This document shows, piece after piece, positions 43,368 through 54,957 of a stretch of DNA of 64,000 nucleotides. The stretch's first letter is position 1. Every line of letters begins with the position of its first letter. Position numbers and translations under genes: made by a program. Under the pieces are notes generated by a model. That model was not told the DNA's origin, did not search any database, and saw only the letters and a program-made list of their open reading frames with translations. Location of the stretch: assembly GCA_035610365.1 (NCBI GenBank), contig CM069433.1, positions 176,158,882-176,222,881 on the forward strand, written 5' to 3'. The stretch is from Aquatica leii. Lineage: Eukaryota; Arthropoda; Insecta; Coleoptera; Lampyridae.

Positions 43368-45650
43368 TTGCAAAGCAAAAAAATGTTGAAATGTAATAAA
43401 TTGCACAATTCATTGTTACATATAAATTTTCAACAAAATAACTGTATGATCGAAAACAAGGTAAATAATAGTGAACGGGCTATGAACGCAAACGATATCG
43501 AAAATGCGGCTACAAACGTATCGGTCACTAACACGTCGTCTATTGATTACAGTAATGCGTTAACGTGTATGTCTCAACAAGTTTTGTTGTCAACAGCATT
43601 AATTAAAATAAAAAATAAGAATTCTATAATTACATGTCGTGCTTTATTGGACAGTGGTTCACAAAGTAATTTTATTACTGAAAGTTTATGTAATAAATTA
43701 GATTTACACGTATCGAAAGTCAATTTTATGATTAAAGGTGTAGGAAAAACTTTACAAAATATAAATAAACAAGTTAGTGTTACCTTTATGTCTCTACAAC
43801 AAAATTTTAAAATGAATATTTATTGCTTAGTTTTATCTAGAATAACACAGAAGTTACGTACCGTTTCATTTGATAGAAACAATTTTAATATTCCGAGTAA
43901 CTTACAATTAGCTGATAATACTTTTCACCTTGCAAACGATGTAGATATTCTATTGGGATCAAACGTTTTTTGGTCTATATTGCAAACAGAACAAAAACGT
44001 ATCGGAAAAGATTCTCTTTTGTTACAAAATACACTTTTAGGTTGGATAGTAGCTGGCAATATTAACTGCACAAGTATCAATTTATCGGTAAATCATTTTG
44101 CGATTAAATCAGATCAAAATTTAATTGATAATAAATTAACAAAATTTTGGGATATAGAAGAAGTTAGTAATAATAAATCTCTATGGTTATCTAAGAGTGA
44201 TCAATATTGTGAAGATCATTTTTTAAAAACAATGCAACGCGATAGTTCTGGTCGTTTTACAGTAGATATTCCGTTTAAAAGCTCGCTTACAATGTTAGGT
44301 AGGTCACGAGAAATGGCAATTAATAGATTTTATACGTTAGAGCGCAAACTTCAAAGAAATTTTAAATTAAAATCGGAATACGTACAGTTTATGCGCAAAT
44401 ACGAGATTTTAGATCATATGAGTGAAATCACTGATAATGTAGAAGAAGGGTACTACATACCGCATCACGCCGTAATTAAATCTAGTAGTTTAACAACAAA
44501 ATGTCGTGTAGTTTTGGACGCTTCGGCAAAAACAGACAGCGGTTTGTCCTTAAATGACGTACAGTTTAACGGTCCAGTGTTGCAAAATAACATATTTGGT
44601 ATATTATTAAGATTTTGCAAGTATAAGTTTGTAATAACCGCAGACGTAGCAAAAATGTATCGGCAAGTTTTAGTCAATAAAAAACAGCGTAAATTTCAAA
44701 AGATTTTTTGGCGAGAGGATGTTACAAAACCATTAAAGTGTTATAAGTTAAATACAGTAACTTACGGAACTAGTTCTGCTCCATTTTTGGCGATTAGGTC
44801 ATTAATGCAAGTAGGTATTGAAAATAAGAAAAACAATCCAATTGCAAGTAGAGTTATTATTAACGATTTTTATATTGACGATTTGATAACCGGTGCTAAT
44901 ACATTACCGGAAATTGTAGAAATTCAAAAAAATGTTACCGATCTCTTAGCAAACTCGGGCTTTGAACTAAGAAAATGGCTTTGTAACGATTGGTCGGCAA
45001 TAGATCATTTTAAGATTGACCGAAGTTTAGATTCGAGTGTTTTACATATAGGTGAAAATAAATATAAAACTTTAGGCATTTATTGGAACGCAACAAGCGA
45101 TATCATAAAATATTCGATAAATAACAATTTAGATCGTGTAGATCGCATATCAAAACGCATGATTCTCTCGACAATTTCTCAAATTTTTGATCCGTTGGGT
45201 CTATTAGGGCCACTCATAATTGTAGCAAAATTAATAATTCAGGAACTTTGGAAGTTAAGAATTGCTTGGGACGATGAAGTACCCCAGCACTTATTGAAAC
45301 GATGGAGTATTTTTCAAAATTCCTTATCTATTATAAATAACATTGAAGTTTCTAGATATATAATAACGCCAGAGGATCCAAAGATTCAGTTGCACGGTTT
45401 CAGTGATGCGTCCGAAAAGGCATACGGTGCTTGTGTGTACATTCGTTGCCTTGATGGACAAGGAAATTTGTGTTCAAATTTATTATGCGCTAAATCTCGG
45501 GTTGCTCCTGTAAAACAAATTAGTTTAGCGCGTTTAGAATTATGTGGTGCACTTTTACTCGCAAGGCTAGTAAAATGCGTTATTAATTTGTTGGAATTAG
45601 ATTTTGAAAATATATATTTGTGGACAGACTCAACAATAACATTAGCATAG
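43368..45650 (+). CDS. BEL Pol: protease, RT, RNase H
   Basis: A 760-codon frame with protease (ALLDSGSQSNFITESL), the BEL linker (LLGSNVFWSIL, LGWIVAGN), RT (VVLDASAKTDSGLSLND, DVAKMYRQVL, FYIDDLITG as active site), and RNase H (LHGFSDASEKAYGACVY, LARLELCGALLLA, LWTDSTITLA). It ends at a TAG at 45648 where a Trp codon is expected. Upstream Gag and downstream integrase belong to the same polyprotein. This is the best-preserved part of the element. Confidence 0.85.
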   Translation: MQSKKMLKCNKLHNSLLHINFQQNNCMIENKVNNSERAMNANDIENAATNVSVTNTSSIDYSNALTCMSQQVLLSTALIKIKNKNSIITCRALLDSGSQSNFITESLCNKLDLHVSKVNFMIKGVGKTLQNINKQVSVTFMSLQQNFKMNIYCLVLSRITQKLRTVSFDRNNFNIPSNLQLADNTFHLANDVDILLGSNVFWSILQTEQKRIGKDSLLLQNTLLGWIVAGNINCTSINLSVNHFAIKSDQNLIDNKLTKFWDIEEVSNNKSLWLSKSDQYCEDHFLKTMQRDSSGRFTVDIPFKSSLTMLGRSREMAINRFYTLERKLQRNFKLKSEYVQFMRKYEILDHMSEITDNVEEGYYIPHHAVIKSSSLTTKCRVVLDASAKTDSGLSLNDVQFNGPVLQNNIFGILLRFCKYKFVITADVAKMYRQVLVNKKQRKFQKIFWREDVTKPLKCYKLNTVTYGTSSAPFLAIRSLMQVGIENKKNNPIASRVIINDFYIDDLITGANTLPEIVEIQKNVTDLLANSGFELRKWLCNDWSAIDHFKIDRSLDSSVLHIGENKYKTLGIYWNATSDIIKYSINNNLDRVDRISKRMILSTISQIFDPLGLLGPLIIVAKLIIQELWKLRIAWDDEVPQHLLKRWSIFQNSLSIINNIEVSRYIITPEDPKIQLHGFSDASEKAYGACVYIRCLDGQGNLCSNLLCAKSRVAPVKQISLARLELCGALLLARLVKCVINLLELDFENIYLWTDSTITLA

Positions 45651-47397
45651 ATCAAAGGCTCACCTTGTCGCTAGAAAGCGTTTATAGCAAATCGAGTTAG
45701 TGAAATACAAACCTTAACGAATATAAATAAATGGCATTACGTAAAATCAAATGATAACCCAGCAGACTTGCTGTCACGAGGAACTAATGCAAAAGATCTT
45801 ACAGAGAAAAAAATTTGGTGGCATGGTCCGCCATAGCTTCTAATACATGAAAATAAGTGGAATTTAGATAATATTACGTTAGATTTTGATATACCCGAAG
45901 AAAAAATAATTGTTAATTGTGCGACTATAAATCATAACATTTTAGATTTTATTGATAAGTTTTCATCGTTAATAAAATGTCAACGCGTCTTTTCATACAT
46001 TTTAAGATTTATAAACAATACTAGAGTTACTTCGAAATTAAGAAATCACGACGAGTTATCGGTTAATGAACTTGAGAACGCTTTAAACCATTTAATTAAA
46101 CTTACACAAATTATTTGTTTTTCGGAAGAGTATAACCGCTTAATAAATAAACGCGAAATTAAGAAAAATAGTAAAATTTTATGTTTAAATCCGTTTATGT
46201 ATAATGATTTAATACGTGTAAGTGGTAGAATTGCGCATTCAAAATATTCGTTTGACAAAAAGCACCCGATTCTTTTACCACAAGGTCATAAATTGACAAA
46301 TCTTATTATTGAACGTGAACATAAAAGACTTATGCATTGCGGTGCGCAAACATTGTTATATTCTATTCGAGAAAAATTTTGGCTTATTGCAGGGCGAAAT
46401 TCGTGTAAAAAGGTTGTTTGATATGTATCAAAGCGAGGCCAAAAACATTTGAATATTTGATGGGCGATTTACCTGAAACGCGAGTTAATAATTATTCTCC
46501 ATTTTTAAATGTAGGCGTTGATTACGGGGGACCTTTTGCAGTAAAAGATCGCACTACTAGAGGTGCTAAGGCAACAAAAGCATTTTTTTTTTTTATTTGT
46601 ATGTCTACAAAGGCCGTACATTTAGAGGTAGTGTCTGAATTTTTCTTGCTACATTAAAACGATTTATTAGTAGACGTGGTAGACCAACACATATTTATTC
46701 TGACAATGGTTTAAATTTTGTTGGTGCTAATAACGAAATTAATGCAGTTTATAGTTTTTTAAAATCCGAAACTAAAAATATTGCAAACGAACTCGCAAAA
46801 GAGAAAATTAGTTGGCACTTTATTCCAGCACGATCTCCTACATTCGGTAGAATTTGGGAAGCCGGTATAAAGAGTACAAAATTTCATATAAAAAGAGTTG
46901 TTGGGAACACTTTATTAACTTTTGAACAATTTTATACAATTATAGTACAAATTGAAGGTATATTAAACTCACGACCTTTATGTCCTCTCTCTCCTGATCC
47001 TGACGACTTAGTTGCTCTTACGCCTGCACATTTTCTGATTGGACGAACAGTTACTGCTATTCCTGAAGTTAATGTTATGGAAATATCTGAAAACAGATTG
47101 AAAATATATCAACGTTTACAAGCTATAATACAACATTATTGGAATAGGTGGAACAAAGAATATCTGACTGAGTTGCAGATTCGAGTAAAATGGAAACAAC
47201 AATCCAACCAACTGTTAAAAATTGGTTCTATGGTTTTAGTACAGAACGATGGTACTTACCAAATTAACTGGCAGCTGGGAAGAATAACAGCATTACATCC
47301 AGGTAGTGACAATGTTGTGCGAGTGGTAGACATTAAGGTGCGAACTGGTGTCGTACGACGTGCAACAAATCAAATATGTGTTTTACCAATTCAGTGA
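45651..47397 (+). pseudogene. BEL Pol: RNase H end and integrase
   Basis: Coding continues from the TAG with VSEIQTLTNINKWHYV and NPADLLSRG. The integrase zinc region follows (MHCGAQTLLYSIREKFW, stop after CKKVV at 46421). The catalytic core has NVGVDYGGPF, STKAVHLEVVS, IYSDNGLNFVG and FGRIWEAGIKS, giving all three acids. The end is LRIGSMVLVQND-type and GVVRRATNQICVLPIQ to a stop at 47395. A run of T near 46590 and a break near 46650 add frameshifts. Confidence 0.75.
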
Positions 47398-47603
47398 AAA
47401 CTTAAATATTTTGGGTTAATTTAAGAAACATGATTTTTATTAATACTTAAATATACAACATAAAATAGATATACGTTTATGTTGTTGATTTAAAACTATT
47501 TGTGTTAAAATGTATTAGAATAAGACATATTTTATAATTAATTATATTTATGTGTGCTTACCTTGAGTAGAAATAGTTGAAATATATTTCAAGGTGGGCA
47601 GAA

Positions 47604-47803
47604 TGTTAAAGCTTCTTTAGCTTTTAGAGTTATTTTTGAGTTTGAGTTTGGCGCACGTTAGTGGAGACTAATACCAAAAAATGGCGCTTGACGAAATACA
47701 CACGCAACAAGTTTAAAATTGTAGAATCAAGTAATTAAGTATGTTAGAAGAAATAAAGAAACCAAAAATTACAGTCCACTGGTTTTAATTGTTACCATTA
47801 TCA
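47604..47803 (+). repeat. BEL 3' LTR
   Basis: TGTTAAAGC...ATTATCA, preceded by the purine tract AAGGTGGGCAGAA. It differs from the 5' LTR at about ten positions by eye, including GGCGCTTGACG against GGGGCGTGACA. Confidence 0.85.
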
Positions 47804-48350
47804 CTCTCCGTGCTGCCCTACAATATTGTCATTATATTTTTTCCTACCCTACTATTTAGATCTCCGAGCATTATGATTTCTCTTGTAATTGTTTATAGAA
47901 TTCGTCCTTGATATTTACTGGGGCATTGTCATTTACAGAATATACTCCTATTATGGTTAATTTATGTCCGTATAGACACAGGTTCATAATTTTTTCGTTT
48001 ATCGCTTCATATGTTGTTATATGTTTTCGTATTTTTTTTTCTAATCAGGATTGATGGTCCTTGTATGGCTCTGCTAGTTTTTGAGACTCCGCTGTAGAAA
48101 TGATCGTATTCTCCTATATTTTAAATGTTTCTCTCCGCCATAGCCGGTCCCAAGCCCGGTTGAGAAAGGAGGAGGGTGAAACGGGTAATATAAGTGGTGA
48201 GGGGAACATTAGTGCCGAACTAACGTTTTCAGATAAATCTTACAGAACATGAAGTAACACGATATCGGCTACAATACTACCAAATCATATCTCGAAAGAA
48301 AATAGGTGAGGGCGAACTTACGGCCCCCAAAAAACCGGAACCACTCGGCC
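47804..48350 (-). pseudogene. Second RTE fragment, 5' part
   Basis: On the minus strand 47804-48100 repeats, with divergence, the endonuclease region at 41565-41845 (shared CTCTCCGTGCTGCCCTA and GACTCCGCTGTAGAAATGAT). It retains about 60 bases lost from the first copy near 47950 and continues beyond GATCGT into the likely 5' end, CTCCGCCATAGCCGG and the GC-rich 48130-48350. It is not simply the far side of the same RTE copy. Confidence 0.6.
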
Positions 48351-48674
48351 CAGGGCCGAATTTAAAGGGTGGCGGAAGGGACAATCGCCCATGGACCCTC
48401 ACAAACTTGGGGCCCCTACATAATCTTATAATTCATAAAGTAAATAATATAAATTATTAATAGAAATTTACTAATATGACAGCTCTTATAAAATGTTTTT
48501 AATAAAAATATCATATTACAGAAGTTAAGATAATTGTTTTATCTGCTGTTTTGACGTTAAGTCGGTTAAGTTTTAAGTTTCTAGTAAAGATTAAGTGTTA
48601 ACATTAACTAATTCTAACAAGGAAATAAAAGTCAGGTAACACGAAGGGCTTTCAAATTTATCTTTGTTCAGTCA

Positions 48675-48731
48675 GTGATTTCTTACATTGAAAGTAATAT
48701 TACCTATATTACTTTCAATGTAAGAAATCAC
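48675..48731. repeat. Perfect 26-bp inverted repeat with 5-nt loop
   Basis: GTGATTTCTTACATTGAAAG plus six bases (48675-48700) is mirrored exactly at 48706-48731 across TACCT. It lies in the left non-coding part of the hAT region. It is AT-rich but far too long to be chance. Confidence 0.8.
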
Positions 48732-49249
48732 ACAATTTATAGTATTAGAAAGAAATTATACTTCGTAATAATGAAAAGTTAAATGTTAAATTTTTAATTG
48801 TTTTGTGTAGAGTATGTTGATGGTGTGCTGGTGTGGGTGTGAAATGTGAAAACTGAAACTGAAAGGAGATTTAGCAGATGCATTTTTGATTTTTGAAATT
48901 AGTGCGTGTTAGTTTTAAACTTTCAACTGATGTGTCTCCGAAACGAAATAGGAAGACAGAATAAACGGATTTTTTTTTCTAAGTGTGTGTGTGTACTTAA
49001 AGTCACTTGGAACTAAGACTAGATACATTAGCTTTTGTGTAAAATTGCGTAATTTTTAAAATATTGTGTTTTACTATTTACTTTATCTCACTTTATTGCG
49101 TTTATTTCAAGAGGTAAGTTATTAAGTTAAGAATTGTACATGTAGATAATATGTAAATAGTTTGTTAATTAAATGATTTTCTATTTTCCAAGAATTAGTA
49201 ATACACACTATTTATATGCTTATATCTCTCTTCCTATACCTAGTAGAAA

Positions 49250-50800
49250 ATGGAAAGTGAGGCTGATCGTCATAAGGGGAAACGTATTTATAAAAGCAGT
49301 GCAGAAAAACGAAAAATTACTCTGATAAGAAAACTCGAGGAAATAGTTTTTAGAATCAAAAATATAAATATTTTTTAGTCTCATTAGATTCAACACCAGA
49401 CGATGGTCACATAGATCAATTTACTGTAATATTTAGGTATATTGAATATAATACCCCTATTGAACGGTTCTTATGATTTATACCAATTCAAGGTCACAAA
49501 GCGCAAGATATGTTTAGTTCCTTAATGGCATTTCTAAAAAGCCATAACATCGATATCAAGTACTGCAAAGGAGAGTCCTATGATAATGCGTCAGTAAAGA
49601 ACGGAAGATAGATAGAAGTGCAGGCTAAGATTCATTGGCATCATGGTTTCCATGTGCGGCTCATTCGTTAAAGTTGCCAAAAGCGCTGCAGAGTGTTGCC
49701 TTGCTGCAGTTGCTTTTTTTGATTTTTTAGAGGAGTTGTATGTCTGTTTTACATTTTCTACCCAACGAGATGCGTTATTAACAGAATGTTTAAATTCATT
49801 CGCTGATCAAACGGCTGGTCAAATTCTTGTACCTAAAAAGGTGACAACGACTCGTTGGTCATGTAGGTCTGATGCCTGCAAAGCGCTTGTTCCAGATTAC
49901 AATTAAATTAAACACACTTTAATAAAAATTTTGGAAGATCTATATCAACAACCCAAAGCGCGTTGCGATGCTAATGTGCTACATACCCGTATGTGTATGA
50001 TTGAAACAGGTTTTTATGCAGTATTTTGTAATGAAATTTTAGATAGAACCAATGCAACCAGCCAACTACTTCAAAGTGCAAAAAAGAATTTAAATTCTGC
50101 AAATGCAACAATAAATTTATTTAAAGAATTTGTTTTATAACTGATAATTTTTTCACATATGAATCGCTTTGCGCGGAAAATGCCTGAACAACAGATTATG
50201 TCGTTCATCGATGTTGTAAACGAAACGTTCACTTAATTCCTATAGATTATGGTCAAGTACCAGAAGTGAAATTAATACCTCGAAATAAATTCAAAATAAA
50301 AAATTTCATTCCAAATATTGATCAGTTTCTGTATTGTTTAAACCAAAGGCTTATGAATCAGTAGCCGCTTAGTTTAGATTTCTGCAACGACTAGACAGTT
50401 TGAGTTCTCAAGAAATTGAAGCTCATGCAATGGTCTTGTCTGATACAATTTATGGATTTCTTTAAAAATTTTAAAGACGAGTATATAACGAACGATTTGA
50501 AAGAAGAACTTAGTGTAGAACGTTTTTGTATAAGGTATTAATCGAGAAAGATGTTTTCCCAAATGTAGAAATAGCTCTCCGTATGTATTTTGTTCTTATG
50601 ATTACGAATTGTAGTATTAACAAGTCGTTTTCAAAGTTAAAACTTCTGAAAAATAACTTCGCACCACGATGATTCGGGAAAGATTGAATGATCTTACCAT
50701 CATGAGTCTAGAATCAGGTATATTGTGCGAATTTAACACAGCTGAAGTGATTGACGATATTACTAGAAGAAAGTGTAGAAAAATGTTGGTTAAGTAATTT
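49250..50800 (+). pseudogene. hAT transposase pseudogene
   Basis: It starts MESEADRHKGKR at 49250 and is read in pieces. Recognisable parts are CLNSFADQTAGQILVPKKV, TTTRWSCRSDACKAL, RMCMIETGFYAVFCNEILD, NATSQLLQSAKKNLNSA, and the hAT dimerisation end (ITNCSINKSFSKLKLLKN, around 50600). These are hallmarks of ZMYM1/DUF4371-type hAT proteins. At least ten stops and shifts separate the pieces, so no product is expected. Confidence 0.7.
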
Positions 50801-51005
50801 ACAATAAATTCCCTTTCTTTCAACAACTGTTTTTTTTTATAAAGAAGAATATGTATATATATTACACCTAGAAATTATTTTGTTACAAGAGGAATATAAT
50901 GTTTTTTTGAAACAAAAACGCATATATTCATTGGGTCGGCCCACAGGGGGCTTCCACAGTGGATCTGCGCACAGGCCCCCACAGTTCTGGCCCTCCAGGT
51001 TGGGG

Positions 51006-51182
51006 GTTGTTGTCAGAATAATTGTTTAGGTTAAGTCAATGAGTTGGGTTACTATCTATTTTATTATATTTATTATTTATATACAACAAAATAAAAAAAT
51101 TGCAATGTCAAATAAATAAAATACAAATCAGTCACATTGTTAAATGTTTACAGTTTCTTTCTATTTAATATGTTTAGTAGAT
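51006..51182 (+). repeat. Copia-2 5' LTR
   Basis: Begins about TGTTGTCAGAATAATTG and shares AGGTTAAGTCAATGAGTTG and CAGTCACATTGTTAAATGTT with the 3' LTR at 55334-56025. It ends near GTTTAGTAG; the following ATTATGAGAC resembles the copia primer-binding site. Confidence 0.6.
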
Positions 51183-51292
51183 TATGAGACTTAATTTAAT
51201 TAATTAATTAAAAAGTTTATTAAGTGAAAAATAAATTCCCAAGAGTGAACTATTAATTTGTTGCCACAAATTTGTTCATAGATAAAGTGAAC

Positions 51293-52323
51293 ATGGCAAA
51301 GTTTATTCAATACCCACAATTAGATCCAAACAACTTTTTAACTTGGAAATTTAGAGTTTTAAATTTATTAGAAGAAAAAGTGGTTAAAGAAATAACGTTA
51401 TCAGAAACAAATCTAACCACCTTATCAAAAAAAGAACAAAAGGACTTTAGAAGAAAAGATGCTGCGGCAAGATCAATAATAACTATGTGTATACTAGATA
51501 CACTCATACAATATGTAAAAAGCGCCAAAACGGCATATGATATTATGTTAAATTTAATAAAAATATTCGAAAGGAAAAGTGTACTAACTAAGCTACATGT
51601 CAGAAGAAAATTTATATAGTTAAAACAAGACAAAGTGGATCTACAAGAACATTTTTGTACTTTTGATAAACTCATAAGTGAATTTGAATCTTCTGGCTCA
51701 AAAATGAATGAAGATGACAAAGTTTGTCAGTTAAGTTAAGTAATAAAAACGAAGAAACACAATCTCAAAATAATGAATGTTCATTTGTTAATTACAAAGA
51801 AACAAAGTATCCAAATTATTATAATAATAATTACTCTGAAACAAAATATCCTAATTATTACAATAATAATTACTCTCAATCAATCCAGTACGAAATTTCA
51901 GGTCGTGTGGGCCAAGGTTACAATAACCGAGGTCGTGGACGATCTAGATATTTTCGACGAAATACAAACTATTCAAGAAGTAGTTACAATAATAACTATA
52001 ATGAAAATAACAGCTTTAAATCAAGAAACAATAATCATGCAAAATTTTCAAAGGAAGACAATGATGATTACATTTCTTTTGTGGCCTTATCTGCTGAATT
52101 AAGTTTTATAGATTACAATAAAGTGTCTTTTATTTTAGATTCAGGAACCACTAACAATTATGCAACTTCAAAAATAAAAAAGTTTGTGACTAAAATTGAA
52201 CAAATTGAACCTGTGAGTATAAAAATTGCTAATGGTACTGTTATGAAAGCATATGTAAAAATTGAAATACTTTTACTTGATGAAATACAATCTAATCTAT
52301 TGTCTGTTCAAAAAATTATTTAA
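51293..52323 (+). pseudogene. Copia-2 Gag and protease
   Basis: The ATG at 51293 (MAKFIQYPQLDPNNFLTWKF) gives a copia-type Gag. An in-frame stop at 51617 and a frame change near 51735 interrupt it. The rest contains a 13-residue tandem repeat (ETKYPNYYNNNYS twice), an RGG-like segment GYNNRGRGRSRYFRR, and the protease motif FILDSGTTNNYAT. No CCHC knuckle is visible; the Arg/Gly-rich part may replace it. A stop follows SVQKII at 52321. Confidence 0.7.
51799..51876 (+). repeat. 39-bp tandem repeat in copia-2 Gag
   Basis: Two in-frame units (51799-51837 and 51838-51876) encode ETKYPNYYNNNYS, with four synonymous differences. Synonymous drift with protein identity suggests that the repeat was once under selection. 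Confidence 0.8.
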
Positions 52324-53160
52324 GCAAATTTTTCTGTGTTATTTAAAAATGATTACGCCAAAATAAAAAAGAAGCAATTCAAACCTATTTGTAAAAACAT
52401 TAATAATTTATTTGTTGCTGTGTAATATTAATAAAGAAAAAGCTAGCAGTTTTGTAGTCCACAAAGAAGACGATTTATGGCACTTAAGATTCAGGCATGC
52501 AAACAGAAGAGGATTACATCTGCTGGGACTTCCTCAAAGTGATAAGGTATGTAAATCCTGTCAAGAAGGAAAGCTATCAGAAAACCATTCAAGAAATCAG
52601 AATATCCTCGATCTCAACGCATAGGAGAACTTTTACATTGCGATGTTTGGGGACCAACGTTCTCAGGTGAGAAATACTATTTTTCTATCACCGACGATTT
52701 TTCACATTTTAGTTGCTTGTACTTACTAAAAGAAAAAGTGAAACTGAATATTATTTAAAAACTCATATACAAAATTTAAAATTTGATTTGATGTGAGTAT
52801 CGCTAATCCGCATGGATCGAGAGGGAGAATTTTTGTCGAATAACTTTAAACGCTACTGCATTGAAAATGGAATAAAGCAAGAATATACTTGTAGCCTTAA
52901 CAGAATGGAGTCTCAGAAACATTAAAGTTTACAATATTAAATAAAGTAAGAGCTATGTTCGTTGATACAAAACTCCCTAAATTCTTGTGGGGAGAAGCGG
53001 TACATACAGCTGTTTATCAATTAAATCGAACACCATGCAGAGCCATAAATTTTAAAGTACTTGCTAAAATTTACCTCAATAAATTGGATTTGTCAAAACT
53101 TAGAATATATGGTATTATATATTACCTAGGTCCGATAAGTTGGAACCTAGGGCTCTAGAA
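52324..53160 (+). pseudogene. Copia-2 integrase
   Basis: Broken integrase with the pre-integrase motif (WHLRFRHANRRGLHLLGLP, CKSCQEGK), the catalytic start (LLHCDVWGPTFSGEKYYF, DDFSHFSCLYLL), and the end of the core (KLPKFLWGEAVHTAVYQLNR). The stretch 52780-52930 has stops around the second Asp and Glu motifs. It continues into RT. Confidence 0.65.
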
Positions 53161-54830
53161 GCTAGAATGGTAGGTTACGCTGGTTTAGGGTACAGAATAT
53201 GGAACCTTGATACCAACAAAATAATTCTCTCGTGACGTCACTTTTGACGAGACGCAAATTGTATTTTTAGATTTGATTCACCCAAGTGTAACTAACTTAC
53301 ACATGATCAAACAGAGGAAGAACATAGTAAACTAGAAGAAAAGGATAAACAAATTGAAGATGAATCAATTATTACGCACAAACGAAGCATCAAGAAACCT
53401 AAATATCTAAATAACTACGAAGTTTATGCAGCTTACTGCTCAGTTAAAGAAAATGTAGGCCCTTCTAACTACAGAGAAGCTATGGAATCAGGATTTGAAT
53501 GGGAGAAAACCATAAAAAATTAAATTAATGCCCTCGAACAGATGGAAACTTGGAATATTTGTGATCTTCCATATGGTCGAAAAGCTATTGATACTAAATG
53601 GATCTTTAAAATTAAACAAGATGGAATCAAGTAAGCTCGTTTAGTAGCTTTAAGCTAACAATAGAATTCTAATAAAAATTTATATGCGCCAGTAGCTAAA
53701 CTACCAACTATTAAAATGTTTAATAATCATGCATTTCAAAATAAATTAAGTATAACTCAATTGGATTTACCAACAGCCTTTCTAAATGGAAAATTAAATA
53801 CCGATATATATATATATTGAGATTCCCGAAGGGTTAAATTATGATCGAAGAACAGTTTTCAAACTCAACAAATCCCTGTATGGTTTGAAAGAAGCTCCAC
53901 GAGCCTGGAATGATTGGTTTCTTAATTTTGCGACAAGAAACAGTCTGTAGAAATTCCTAAATGATGCTTGTCTTTACATTGGTAATGGTATACATTTATG
54001 ATCATTTAGGTGGATGATATAGTGATTATGGGAGATACAAAAAAGGTGGATGCAATGATAAAATTATTATATAAAGAATTCAGAGCTAACAACTTGGGAG
54101 AACTACAAACATTTTTAGGTATGCAAGACTGTAGAGGCGTTAACACTCCTATGAAAACACACATTCATATTGAGGAACAAGACGAAATTATTAGCAATGT
54201 TCACCATCGTGAAATTATTGGTTCTCCAATCTATCTTTCAACTACGACTCGCCCCGACATAGCTTTTGGCACGGCTTATCTTGGACGATTCCTAGATAAA
54301 CCTACCAATACTGTGTGGAAAGCTGCAAAAAGAATCATGAAATATCTCAAACAAACTAAGAATCTTTTGTCTTACTTTCAAGAAAAACGTCAACTGTGAT
54401 TTGATTACATTTACTGATGCAGACTGGGCATCAGATAACCATGACAGAAAGAGTGTAAGTGGCATGGCTGTTACCATGGAAATTTAATATCATGGATCTC
54501 GAAAAAACAACAAACAATTGCTCTTTCTTTAACTAAGAGTGAATATGTTGCAGCAGCTAGCAGTGTTGCTGAAATAATCTTTCTACAAAATTTAGCAGCT
54601 GCTTTTATTGGAGAAGTTTTACAGAAAAAATCTATATGGACAACCAGAGTGCTATATCCATGATTAAAAACCACAAAAACACGCGACGAACAAAACACAT
54701 AGACATTAAATTTCATTTTATACGTGATCTAGTTGAAAAATGTGTAGTTCAAATGAATTACGTTCTATCAGAAGACAATATTGCTGACATTTTTACAAAA
54801 CCGTTATATTATGTAAAATTTTCTAAATAA
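53161..54830 (+). pseudogene. Copia-2 RT and RNase H
   Basis: Pieces in order: WIFKIKQDG, LDLPTAFLNGKL-like, LNKSLYGLKEAPRAWNDWF, active site region MDDIVIMGDTKK (53999-54045), TTTRPDIAFGTAYLGRFL, then RNase H (FTDADWASDNHDRKSVSG, LTKSEYVAAASS, TKHIDIKFHFI, ADIFTKPLY). Over a dozen stops and shifts occur. The element is much older than the copia at 36447. Confidence 0.7.
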
Positions 54831-54957
54831 AGTTTATTTTTTCCATTATTTATTTTTAATTTTATTAACTCTAAATGGGTTTTATTATATTATTTTATTT
54901 TATTTTTTATTTTTTAATAAATCTCAAAACCTTCCCGTTATTTTTAATTTTTTATTT

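Larger units (their letters stand above)
41846..47803 (+). mobile_element. BEL/Pao retrotransposon with both LTRs
   Basis: LTRs of 199 and 200 bp enclose gag and pol in the BEL order protease-RT-RNase H-integrase. The LTRs differ at several positions, so it is older than the copia element. The flanks do not share a target duplication: left ATCGT, right CTCTC; both flanks are RTE sequence but from different points of that element. Confidence 0.85.
48351..50990 (+). mobile_element. hAT transposon remnant (ZMYM1-like transposase)
   Basis: The left end CAGGGCCGAATTTAAAGG and the right end TCTGGCCCTC (about 50982-50991) resemble the G/C-rich ends of hAT elements whose transposase is of ZMYM1/DUF4371 type. 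The transposase pseudogene lies between. I could not confirm an 8-bp duplication, so limits are approximate. Confidence 0.5.

Noticed and set aside
48343..50999. An 8-bp target duplication for the hAT element.
   Set aside because: The bases outside the apparent ends do not match, so I give the ends only approximately.
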